Of a stretch of 64,000 bases of DNA, positions 31,514-42,931 are shown in pieces. The stretch spans positions 2,108,001 to 2,172,000 of the forward strand of contig NZ_CP049902.1 in the NCBI RefSeq assembly GCF_018448495.1. The letters are read 5' to 3'. Source of the DNA: Psychrobacter sp. WY6 (GTDB taxonomy: Bacteria; Pseudomonadota; Gammaproteobacteria; Pseudomonadales; Moraxellaceae). The notes below the pieces were generated by a model. It searched no databases. It was not told where the DNA came from and saw nothing but the letters and a program-made list of their open reading frames with translations. The translations under genes and the position numbers were made by a program. Position 1 is the first letter of the stretch; the number at the start of each line of letters is the position of its first letter.

Positions 31514-32042
31514 ATGAATAGTCAAGCAACGGAACAGCCGGACGTGCAAAAAGAAGCTGCTGAGCAAGCGGTAATCGAAAAACGCCGTGAGCATTTAAAA
31601 AATGAATCCACGCGCATCATTGAAATTGCTGGCAATGAGCCACATTCAGCGCTGAAATGTATTCATCAGCTTAGCGTGGCAGGCGGCGCAACAGAAGCCA
31701 CTTATATTGCGATTGAGCAGCGTATCGTTGCGGATCAAGATTCTGCGGGCGCTTATCATTTGGCATTATTGGCACAGAATACGCCAGATTTACCCATTGA
31801 TGCGCGTCAACTTATCGAGATGGTCGTTAATAAGGCGATAATCAGCAGCGTTTGGCATTGCTAAAAACTTGCTACTACCGCCAGTGGACATGATTAAAGA
31901 GCAAATTTTGGCGAGTAATGATGGCGATGCTATTGGCTTGATGAATGCTTATTTGCAGATCAATCCAGAAGGTTATGGCAGTCAGCATATGCTAAGCAGT
32001 GGTCAATCAGATCAAATCGTACCGCTGAGCCCTGGTAACTAG
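31514..32042 (+). CDS. Conserved-looking hypothetical protein (frameshifted)
   Basis: Not recognised. The first part (about 110 residues, from ATG 31514 with GAGAG upstream) is a helical, charged protein: EKRREHLKNESTRIIEIAGNEPHSALKCIHQL. After a break near 31838-31862 a second frame gives FGIAKNLLLPPVDMIKEQIL, NDGDAIGLMNAYLQINPEG and a stop at 32040-32042. The restored protein would be about 175 residues, soluble, mostly helical, with no membrane segment or metal motif. It lies between grxD and mnmG on the same strand. Confidence 0.5.
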
Positions 32043-32080
32043 GCGCTAATTATTAAGTTACTAGTTACTAAGTTTAAAAA

Positions 32081-32134
32081 TGATGCTTAACACTTAATGT
32101 AAATAGTTTCTACTGCGGCGTTTTTTAAGCATCA
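32081..32134 (+). repeat. Inverted repeat upstream of mnmG
   Basis: Arms TGATGCTTAA (32081-32090) and TTAAGCATCA (32125-32134) are a perfect ten-base pair separated by 34 bases, followed by a short A run. It lies just after the hypothetical gene and just before the mnmG -10 box. It may end the upstream transcript or be an operator. Confidence 0.45.
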
Positions 32135-32140
32135 AAAAAT

Positions 32141-32149
32141 TGTTATAAT
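32141..32149 (+). promoter_or_regulatory. Extended -10 promoter, probably for mnmG
   Basis: TGTTATAAT contains a consensus TATAAT (32144-32149) with the TG of an extended -10 one base upstream. No good -35 box is present, which fits extended -10 promoters. It is about 160 bases before the mnmG start. Confidence 0.5.
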
Positions 32150-32306
32150 GATGGGTTAGCAATCCAATATCTAGCGGCTTTTCCAAGTCGTTAACTTTTT
32201 AAATCCGACTGACGTTTATTTGCTGATGACCATGCTATTTAGCCATAAAATTCTGGTAATGATAGTTTTTGGCTAAAAGCGGCGTTATGAGTCAAGTGAG
32301 GCGTAT

Positions 32307-34198
32307 ATGCAATACCCAAAAAATTACGACGTGGTAGTGATCGGTGGCGGTCATGCTGGCACAGAAGCTGCTTTGGCAGCCGCACGTATGGGCGCGCAGA
32401 CCTTGCTGTTGACACATAATATTGAGACGCTCGGGCAGATGAGTTGTAATCCAGCAATTGGTGGTATTGGCAAATCCCATCTGGTACGTGAGATTGATGC
32501 ACTTGGCGGTGCAATGGCACTGGCAACGGATAAGTCAGGCATTCAGTTTCGTGTGCTTAACAGTCGTAAAGGTGCGGCAGTTCGAGCTACGCGTGCGCAA
32601 GCAGATCGTATTTTATATAAAGCCGCTATTCGCCATACGCTTGAGAATCAGCCAAATCTTGATATATTTCAACAAGCGGCTGATGATATCTTAGTTGAAA
32701 ATGGTCGTGCGACGGCAGTGGTTACTGCAACGGGTATTATCTTTAATACGCAAACGGTGGTACTGACCTCAGGTACGTTTTTAGGCGGAGTTATTCATAT
32801 TGGTCTCGAAAGCTCAAAAGGTGGTCGCGCAGGCGATCAACCTTCTATCAAGTTGGCAGATCGTTTGCGTGAGCTTAAGCTGCCAGTCGGTCGCCTAAAG
32901 ACAGGTACGCCCGCGCGGATTGATGCGCGTAGCGTTGACTTTAGTGTGATGACCGTACAGCCGGGCGACACGCCGCTACCAGTGATGAGTTATATGGGTG
33001 ACGTGTCGATGCACCCTGAGCAGGTCAATTGCTACATCACGCATACTAATGCGCGCACGCATGACATCATCCGTGAAAACTTAGACCGTTCTCCAATGTT
33101 CTCAGGCAAAATTGAAGGTGTGGGTCCACGTTATTGTCCGTCAATTGAAGACAAGATTCATCGTTTTGCGGATAAAGACAGCCATCAGATATTTATTGAG
33201 CCAGAAGGTTTGACGACACATGAGCTATATCCAAATGGTATCTCAACGAGTCTGCCGTTTGATGTGCAGTTAGAGTTTATTCATAGTATGAAAGGCTTAG
33301 AAAACGCACACATTACCCGTCCAGGCTATGCCATTGAGTATGATTATTTTGATCCGCAAAACCTAAAGCCAACGCTTGAAACCAAATCTATCGATCGTCT
33401 TTACTTCGCTGGACAGATTAATGGTACAACTGGTTATGAAGAGGCTGGCGTACAGGGTTTGCTAGCAGGTACTAATGCCGCATTGGTAACCACTAATAAC
33501 AGCGATTTTGACGTGTGGACACCGCGCCGTGATGAAGCCTATCTTGGCGTGCTCGTTGATGATTTGATTACCCATGGTACGACTGAGCCATATCGTATGT
33601 TTACGAGCCGCGCAGAATATCGTCTATTATTACGTGAAGACAATGCAGATCAACGCCTAACTGAGACGGGTCGCAAGCTTGGTCTAGTAGATGATGTGCG
33701 CTGGCAGGCTTATCAAGAAAAAATGGAAGCGATCACAACGGAGACCTCACGTCTCAAAGATATGTGGGCAACCCCTGCTAACGCGCTAGGCAAAAAAGTC
33801 ACAGAGCAAACGGGCGAGGTGCTGTCAAAAGAATCGACTGCTTTTGATTTGCTCAAGCGTCCGCAGATTCATTTTGCTGATATCGCTGTCATCACTGATT
33901 CGCAAGTCGATGCCTAGGCGAGCAGATAGAAATCTCTGTGAAGTACGCAGGCTATATTGACCGTCAGCAAGAAGACATTGATCAGATGAAGCGCCTAGAA
34001 AATACAGCGCTGCCACTGGACTTTGATTATAGCGTAGTATCAGGCTTATCAAATGAGATTGTACAGAAATTGACGCAAATACGTCCTGCGACGCTCGCCC
34101 AAGCGGGGCGTGTAAGCGGTGTGACGCCTGCGGCCGTTCAATTGCTAGCCATGACAGTGAAGAAACAGAAAAAAGCGAAGGCCGCGCTAGATTCGTAA
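32307..34198 (+). CDS. mnmG: tRNA uridine-5-carboxymethylaminomethyl modification enzyme MnmG (frameshifted near the end)
   Basis: FAD enzyme that with MnmE installs the carboxymethylaminomethyl group on tRNA U34. The FAD fold is [22 protein letters not shown], followed by [24 protein letters not shown] and the signature [11 protein letters not shown]. The C-terminal helical domain with [21 protein letters not shown] and [12 protein letters not shown] comes after a break near 33916, where one base is lost in [20 protein letters not shown]. Restored length is about 630 residues, normal for the family. GAGG precedes the ATG. Confidence 0.96.
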
Positions 34199-34203
34199 TA
34201 GTA

Positions 34204-34246
34204 GTATAACTAGTATAACTAGTATAACTAGTATAACTAGTATAAC
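34204..34246. repeat. Tandem 9-bp repeat after mnmG
   Basis: The unit GTATAACTA occurs almost five times without error from base 34204 to 34246, starting five bases after the mnmG stop and running straight into the terminator. Copy number may vary between strains by slippage. Confidence 0.9.
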
Positions 34247-34280
34247 AAAAGCCCATAACGATATATCGCTATGGGCTTTT
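34247..34280. terminator. Terminator of mnmG
   Basis: Stem AAAAGCCCATA (34247-34257) and TATGGGCTTTT (34270-34280), 11 perfect pairs. The loop contains the self-complementary CGATATATCG. T residues follow on the plus strand. Confidence 0.85.
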
Positions 34281-34441
34281 GTTTGTTAAAAATACAGCCG
34301 CTGTTAAAAGAAAATAGAGCAGGCGCTTGTCTTACTTGCTATTTTGTCTCTATACTAGGTTAGAAAACTTAATGATTACTTGTCAATTTATCTCGCTGAT
34401 GTCCATATCATGATGGGCTTGTCAACGAACTGAGCCTATTT

Positions 34442-35399
34442 ATGATTGATGCTATTGTCTTTGCTATTACCATTGTCTTGCCCAACCTTGCCTTAATGTG
34501 GTTGGGTTTTTTTATGCAGAGACGCGGTGAGGCGAGCCAGACTTTTATTGATCAAGCATCGAGCTTTGTCTTTAATTACTGTTTACCCTGTTTGCTTTTT
34601 TTTAGCGTCGTTGATAGTGATGTCGATTACAGCAAACAAATCACGCTGATAGTGGCTGGTATTCTGGTGACATTCATCTTGTTTATAGGTGCAGAGATTT
34701 ACGCCAAATATTTTGTGAGCAAACCGGCTGATCAAGGGGTGTTTGTACAAGGGATATTTCGGAGTAATATGGCTATTATTGGACTGGCAACGGTTGCTAA
34801 TGCCTACGGAGAACGTGGCTTAAGTATCGGCGCTGTCTATATGGGTGTGGTGACGATACTGTTTATATCTTACTGTTATCACTCTCAGCCGTGTGTCCAA
34901 AAGTGTGGATGATACTTGGCTCAGTCGCAGTACCATGATTATTAAAAAACTATTTACTAACCCACTGATTATCGCATTGGTAGCAGCATTTGCTTATAAG
35001 GCATCACCACTGCCGCCTATTACAGGTGTGATTCATACGACTGGTGATTTACTGGCGGCAGTGGCATTGCCCTTAGCATTGATTTGCGCCGGTGCCAGTA
35101 TTGATTTGAAGTCGATGTTGCACCCTTCAGGGCTATCCATGCAGGCGAGTATCGGACGTATTATTGTTGCGCCATTGATTGCCATCGCTATTGGACTCGG
35201 ATTTGGTCTATCAGGTGTGCATATGGGTGTGTTGTTTTTGATGGCAGCTTCACCAACAGCCGCCGCCAGCTATGTAATGGCAAAAGCCATGGGTGGCAAT
35301 GATGTGTTAGCTGCTAATATTTTGGCTTTTACCACCGTCGTAGGTATGTTTGGAATGGCGATTGGTGCGGCAATATTACGCGGGTCAGGATTAATGTAG
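34442..35399 (+). CDS. Auxin efflux carrier (AEC) family transporter (frameshifted)
   Basis: Integral membrane protein of the AEC family, which includes malonate and malate permease-like carriers. About ten hydrophobic segments of alternating polarity, starting ITIVLPNLALMWLGFFMQRRG. The middle has VFVQGIFRSNMAIIGLATVANAYGE. The C-terminal half has PLALICAGASIDL and LFLMAASPTAAASYVMAKAMGGN, the family signature. The frame breaks near 34865 between VVTIL and LTVITLSRVSKSVDD. Restored length is about 318 residues. Substrate unknown. Next to an ornithine-cyclodeaminase-like gene on the same strand. Confidence 0.85.
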
Positions 35400-35459
35400 T
35401 AGCCGTTTGGCGTGATAAAACATGTTCTAATAATAAATCTATAAATAGGAGTACTCAAA

Positions 35460-36491
35460 TTGCAATTACTAAACAAAGCAATCGTGACCGAACATCTCAA
35501 TATGCAATCTGCCATTGGGGCGATAGAAGCATTGTTGCATCAACAGGCAGCGCATCCCAATTGGATCAAAGCGCCTGAACGTTTGGTCATTGAAACTTTT
35601 AGTGAAGATGACGCCCATAGCTTAGGTTCGCATTTATCCATGCCAGCCACGATGTATGATGGTAAGAACGAGTATACAGCCGTAAAATTGGTCACCATTT
35701 GTCCTGATAATCCGAGCCGAAATTTACCAACCACAACGGCGATTATTACCGTGTCAAACAATGATACTGGTGAGATATTGGCAATTATGGATGGGGTTTA
35801 TATTACCCAAGTGCGTACGGCAGCATTGTCAGGTATTGCGACCAAATATATGGCAAGCGCTGACTGTCAAAGTGTGGCGGTGGTCGGTTGTGGTGGCATG
35901 GCTTATGAGCAATTACATGCGGTAATGACAGTACGTCCTGAGATTAAAACAGTATATTTATGGAATAGAAGCAGGGAAGGCGCTGAGACTTTCAAAGTGA
36001 AATTTACTCGTGAGTATCCGCAATGGGACGTTACTATAACGGTTTGTGAAAATATCAATGATGCTGTCCGTGATGCAGATGTTATCAACGTCGCAACCCG
36101 CGCAACAGAAGGTTTGTTTGATCTCAACCATATTAAATCTGATGCACACATCAACGCAGTCGGTGCCTATCAGCCTTCAATGAAAGAGATAAGCAATGAT
36201 GTCATTGCAAACAGTCGCATGGTCGTTGTCGATGATTTGGTTGGCAGTCGTCATGAAGCGGGCGATTTAATCCAAGCTCACGATAGTGTCGATTGTGCAT
36301 GGACATGGGACGACCTCAGTGGTGACTTACAGGCGCTAGTCACAGGGGCGCTACAAGAAAAAACCGCTAAGTCTAATCATGGTGTTACGTTATTTAAATC
36401 GGTTGGTGCAGCCAGTTTTGATGCAGCAGTCGCTCTATATGTCGCACAACAAGCCGCACAAAAAAATCTTGGCTCGTCAGTTGAATGGTAA
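35460..36491 (+). CDS. Ornithine cyclodeaminase / mu-crystallin family protein
   Basis: NAD(P)-binding enzyme of 343 residues with an intact frame. The start is TTG at 35460 with AGGAG eight bases upstream; no ATG fits. The Rossmann motif is VAVVGCGGMAYEQLHAVMTVRPEIK, preceded by MDGVYITQVRTAALSGIATKYMA. Members include ornithine cyclodeaminase, alanine dehydrogenase, lysine cyclodeaminase and ketimine reductase, and the substrate cannot be told from sequence. Ornithine cyclodeaminase would feed proline to the PutA encoded 13 kb away, but that is speculation. Confidence 0.82.
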   Translation: MQLLNKAIVTEHLNMQSAIGAIEALLHQQAAHPNWIKAPERLVIETFSEDDAHSLGSHLSMPATMYDGKNEYTAVKLVTICPDNPSRNLPTTTAIITVSNNDTGEILAIMDGVYITQVRTAALSGIATKYMASADCQSVAVVGCGGMAYEQLHAVMTVRPEIKTVYLWNRSREGAETFKVKFTREYPQWDVTITVCENINDAVRDADVINVATRATEGLFDLNHIKSDAHINAVGAYQPSMKEISNDVIANSRMVVVDDLVGSRHEAGDLIQAHDSVDCAWTWDDLSGDLQALVTGALQEKTAKSNHGVTLFKSVGAASFDAAVALYVAQQAAQKNLGSSVEW

Positions 36492-36547
36492 TGCCATCTA
36501 AGTGAAAGTACGTAAAGATTGCTGTGTTTTTATTATGTAGCAAGCCA

Positions 36548-36586
36548 AAAAAAGCCCTCTTTCTAAATAAGAAAAGAGGGCTTTTT
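36548..36586. terminator. Bidirectional terminator
   Basis: Stem GCCCTCTTT (36554-36562) and AAAGAGGGC (36573-36581), flanked by A and T runs on both sides. It separates the cyclodeaminase gene on the plus strand from the small membrane protein gene on the minus strand. Confidence 0.85.
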
Positions 36587-36639
36587 ACATTGCTTTAAAC
36601 GTTAAATTAATACGCCCTAGCATATTTTCAGAGCGGTTA

Positions 36640-36819
36640 TTAATTTGGATTGTCTTTATTACGTTTGTCTTCGCGCCGCTGCTTACGTTTTGGGCTGGTG
36701 CGGTAGGTCAAATAACCACCGACAGCCATCACCGCAAGAAAAGCCACAATGTACATAAATATTGATGAGCCAATAAGTAGTGAGGCACCGATAATAGGAG
36801 TTGCATCCATGTCAAACAT
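36640..36819 (-). CDS. Small single-pass membrane protein
   Basis: About 59 residues from ATG 36817-36819; an in-frame TTG at 36837 could add six. One strong hydrophobic stretch of about 35 residues (IIGASLLIGSSIFMYIVAFLAVMAVGGYL) is followed by a very basic tail (SPKRKQRREDKRNK), so the C-terminus should be cytoplasmic. No family is recognised. It lies just upstream of a terminator and downstream of the luciferase-like gene on the same strand. Confidence 0.55.
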   Translation of the reverse strand: MFDMDATPIIGASLLIGSSIFMYIVAFLAVMAVGGYLTYRTSPKRKQRREDKRNKDNPN

Positions 36820-36858
36820 CCAGCTAAGGTTTATCAATAATTATGCAAGTGTCTGATT

Positions 36859-37856
36859 TCATTGTAAAGTAAATAAATTTAACTCAGGTGTAAGTTCCAG
36901 TGAACGCATGCGCGCTGCCTGATCGTAAACGTTAGCCGTCACAATCAGCTCGTCTGGCTCATACTGGGCAAGGAATGCCGCCAGTCTCGGTTTGACAGTT
37001 TCCACAGAACCGATGAATGACACTGACAATGCGCTATCCACCATCATTTTTTCAGCAGGGCTCCAGATACTGTCCATATCGTGAGTAGGTTTCGGCATTT
37101 GACCTGTTTCACCACGGCGCAAGCGTACGAAACTTTGCTGCGCAGAGGTAAAATGATACTGTGCAGTAGCATCGTCATCGGCGAGTAATAAATTGGCTGC
37201 CAGCATGACATAAGGCTTATCTAAATAGGCTGATGGTTTGAACTGTTCACGATAAGCTGTAATCGCTTGCCCAAGCATTTGCGGTGCAAAGTGTGAGGCA
37301 AACACATAAGGAAGTCCCAAATGCGCCGCTAACGTAGCCCCAAAAAGAAGAGCCTAATATCCAGATAGGAACGTTTGACTTTGCCCCAGGAAATGCCTGT
37401 ACTGGGCTATTATCTGTACCGTTCCCTAAAAAGTACATCAATTCTTGGACGTCTTGCGGAAAGCGATCAGCATCTTGCATCTGACGGCGTAGTGCCTGAA
37501 AGGTTGCGCCATCAGTACCCGGCGCACGACCCCCCTAAATCTACGCGATCACCATATAATGCCTGCAAAGTGCCGAATTGCTCAGCGATGACGAGCGGTG
37601 CATGGTTCGGAAGCATCACACCACCCGCACCAATACGTATATGCTTGGTTTGGCTACCGATATGCGCTAGTAGTACTGACGTCGCTGCACTAGCGATGCC
37701 CGGCATATTATGGTGCTCTGCCATCCAATAACGGTTTAAGCCGACTTTTTCTGCTTGCTGTGCTGTCTCAACTGTTTGGGCAATGCCTTCAGCGATGGTT
37801 TTACCTTCAGGCACGGGGGCTAGATCTAAAAAGGATAAGGGAATAGCGTTACTCAT
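36859..37856 (-). CDS. LLM class flavin-dependent oxidoreductase (luciferase-like monooxygenase, frameshifted)
   Basis: FMN-dependent TIM-barrel enzyme of the bacterial luciferase superfamily, single-component subgroup (YhbW/LuxA-like). The N-terminus [81 protein letters not shown] and [15 protein letters not shown] are typical. Two breaks occur: within the G run near 37538, and near 37345 where one T is missing before [22 protein letters not shown]. Restored length is about 333 residues. Substrate unknown. Confidence 0.87.
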
Positions 37857-38202
37857 AAATCACCTGTTTTTATGATGCCGCCTTTCAACGACATGGTTAT
37901 ATTGGTATTTGATTCTAGTTATAAAAGAGACTAGCGACAGCAATGATAAACCAGCACCTCAAGAATCTAGGGCTAATTCAATATTGCTGTAACTAGTCGC
38001 TCAATAGTTCATATAATGGGGCGGTTCTATTGAATATAAAGGTCAGAAGTTAAGACGATAACAAATCTTAATAATGGTGTAGAGTTATAATAATCACATG
38101 CGTGGCAGTCGATTTTGAGTAGAAATGAGAATAGAAAATGACATCATTATCTGTTGATAACGATGCCATTGACGTTTAGTGAAAATATGAATTAATGGTT
38201 CT
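37857..38202. other. Intergenic region between the luciferase-like and LysR genes
   Basis: About 345 bases between two minus-strand genes. Nothing convincing is seen apart from its AT richness. The luciferase-like gene promoter should lie here. Confidence 0.45.
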
Positions 38203-39130
38203 TTACTGGCTAAATTGTTTTTGACACAGTTCCATAAATGCTCGACCATACTGACGAATTTCTGCATCATCACGTACCGCCATCCAACTGGTAAAGCGCC
38301 CAAAGTGATCTACAGGTATCGCCGTTAAATTTTGATAGTGACTCGGTTCAAACGCCATCTCTGCGATAATACCGATACCCAAGCCCAGACCTACGTAAGT
38401 ACTGATTACATCAGCATCGAGTGCTGCTAGTACGATATCTGGTTCCAATCCTGCTTCTTCAAAAGTTTTGTCAATCGCACCGCGCCCCGTAAAGCCACCG
38501 TGATAGGTCACAATCGGATAGCTGGCGAGGGTCGGCAAATCCACAGACTCGTGATTGGCCAGTTCGTGATCGCTTGGCACAATGACGCGATGCGTCCAGT
38601 CATAATAGCGATAGCAGCGTAAATAATTGTTATGAAGTAAAGACTCGGTTGCAATGCCAATATCTGCCTGCCCGCGAATGACCATCTGCGCGATGGTCTC
38701 TGGATCCGCTTGTTGTAGTATTAGGTTGACTTTGGGGAAACGCTCTTTAAACTCTTTGACGACTTGCGGCAATACATATCGCGCTTGCGTGTGAGTGGTG
38801 GCAATCGTCAGCGTGCCAATATTCGGATTATTAAAATCGAGACTTAGGTTTTCAATCGTACGGATTTCGGCGAAGATAGATTCGATATGCGGCATTAGTG
38901 CTGTGCCCATGGTCGTAAGACCCGTTAGGCGTTTGCCTTGACGGACGAATACTTCCGTTTTGAGCTGATTTTCAAGTGCCGCAATATGTTTTGATAGGCT
39001 ATTGGCTGGTGTGCAGTACGGTCGCCGCCTGACTTAAGTTATAGCCATTAATCACCGTATGCCATACTGTCTCCAACTGCTTGAGCTGAATCTGTAAATG
39101 CCGCTGATTGACCACTACGTCGATTGCCAT
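38203..39130 (-). CDS. LysR family regulator, CysB/Cbl-like (frameshifted)
   Basis: Transcription regulator of about 308 residues. The N-terminal helix-turn-helix is LKQLETVWHTVINGYNLSQAATVL followed, after a break near 39010, by SLSKHIAALENQLKTEVFVRQGKRLTGLT. The ligand-binding domain (TIATTHTQARYVLPQVVKEF, PETIAQMVIRGQADIGIATE, YPIVTYHGGFTGRGAID) is closest in style to CysB and Cbl, regulators of cysteine and sulfonate-sulfur use that sense N-acetylserine or APS. The ATG is 39128-39130. The upstream region carries several TGTATACA-like palindromes (see 39143-39190), suggesting autoregulation. One indel is needed. Confidence 0.85.
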
Positions 39131-39142
39131 AACTAAATCCTA

Positions 39143-39190
39143 TTGTATAAATATACAAACCCTGTCTGTATACAAAAGTGAAAATGTACA
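39143..39190 (-). promoter_or_regulatory. Cluster of TGTATACA-type palindromes upstream of the LysR gene
   Basis: Three palindromes within 48 bases: TTGTATA-AA-TATACAA (39143-39158, perfect seven-base arms), TGTATACA (39167-39174) and TGTACA (39185-39190). A related TTGTATATAC lies at 39232-39241. They begin 13 bases upstream of the ATG. This is the layout of a multi-site operator, probably for the LysR protein itself. Confidence 0.5.
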
Positions 39191-39312
39191 AATATGCAGT
39201 AAGCAGGTAGTGTAAAACAAAGTGTTTATTCTTGTATATACTTAATAGTTATCTATTTATACGTATTTGGAATATGTGATTAAAAGTATACATTGAAATT
39301 GTTTTTGAGTAC

Positions 39313-39893
39313 TCAGAAGTACTGATAGAATCTTTCATCTGCTAGACTCAGCAACTCTTCATCTTCTAATGTGTCTCCATAAGCATATATGTCAAAATTA
39401 CTTAGATTATATTTTTGTTCAACCAACTGCTTTTTCGTTATTCCGCTACAGTCATCATTGAGATAGTTACCCGTCAATATACCATCAACGACATCTACCT
39501 TAGTACATATCAAGTCTAGTCCATATTTTATACACCATGGATTGAGATATAAATCCAAAGATGCAGAGACGATAACGACGATGTCTCCTCTTTGTTGATG
39601 CCATTTTATTTTTTCGAAAGCATTAGCTCTTATATAATTAGGTATCATCAGCTCAGAAAATGCTTCACCTTTTTTCTAAGCTGTCCCTCATTTGTCCCTT
39701 TAAAAGCGAAGTTATAAACTTTTTTTCGAATCTCGCTACCGTGTAATCTACCTAGCTTATATTTAACGATAGTTGGTAATAAAATGATTTTACCTACATT
39801 AATTTTTCTTTTATTTGCTGCGAATAATATAAATTTGGTAAAGGTGTCTGTGTTCGTTATGGTACCGTCAAAGTCAAATAAGGCTATATTCAT
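39313..39893 (-). CDS. HAD superfamily phosphatase, subfamily IB (frameshifted)
   Basis: Haloacid-dehalogenase-fold phosphatase related to phosphoserine phosphatase. Motif I is DFDGTIT at residues 6-12 (nucleophilic Asp). Motif II is VSASLD in VIVSASLDLYLNPWC. Motifs III/IV are KKQLVEQK and YGDTLEDEELLSLAD. A run of six T at 39671-39676 should be seven, giving LRKKGEAFSELMIPNYIRANAFEK, after which the protein is about 193 residues. Base composition is visibly more AT-rich than the neighbours (many AAA, AAT, ATA and TTA codons), which hints at recent acquisition. Substrate unknown. Confidence 0.83.
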
Positions 39894-39963
39894 AATTTAA
39901 TTCTCTAATAAATAGGGCGTATTCATTATAATATTTACTTTGAATTAGATGTGATACAAACAT

Positions 39964-39990
39964 AAAAAACAGCCATCTTTCGATGACTGT
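39964..39990 (-). terminator. katG terminator
   Basis: On the minus strand ACAGTCATC pairs with GATGGCTGT through a four-base GAAA loop (39969-39990) and is followed by six T. It lies about 45 bases after the katG stop. Confidence 0.8.
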
Positions 39991-40032
39991 CTTAGCTTAC
40001 AACTTCAATAATGATACGATTTGCGGCTGCCT

Positions 40033-42327
<2,295 letters not shown>

Positions 42328-42931
42328 GTGGCTCCTAGGCAGTAATCAGATAAATAGCAATCGAGGGTGTTATTTACTATGTTTGCAAAAATTATTTGTC
42401 ATCTCTAGCATATAGAATAATTATTGATTTAGGGAACTAATTTATACAAACGCATTGTTTTGTAAATAAATGATATATCTAATAAAATTATATTTTTTAA
42501 ATATATAAAAGTAAGGATTTAGTAATAAGTTCTGGTTGTTGAAGCATTAATATTAATGACTTATCAGGATGATGAGGGCTAATCAAAAGAAGGGTTTGTA
42601 TAAAATGGTTATGATGCAAAATGCGAGATTTTCCTTATTTTTATACCCATGCTCAATATGAAAGTAACCCTAGTCTATAAGCTAGGTTTTATTAACCAGT
42701 AGAAAGAAAGGTTAATGCAAAAATATCGTTAGAATGTCTAGTCAAGGTCAGCGTTCTCAAGTACCATAATTCAATTTTGTTGTAATGGCTGTATTTGTGC
42801 AACGTTAAGCAATTTTTATCGATCCCGTTTATCAGTGCTATTTATCAGTGTCAGTTACCGATAGATGATACTAATGATTGATAAAAATTGTGCGCGGTTG
42901 TGTTCTTTTTCTTAAGTGCTAGTGAGCGATT
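42328..42931. other. katG-ampG divergent intergenic region
   Basis: About 600 AT-rich bases between divergent genes. No gene is seen. A weak hairpin ACCCTAG...CTAGGT lies near 42666-42690. The promoters of katG and of the permease must lie here; no OxyR site could be recognised with confidence. Confidence 0.45.

Noticed and set aside
34204..34246. Possible CRISPR array
   Set aside because: The repeat unit is only nine bases and there are no spacers. It is a simple tandem repeat.
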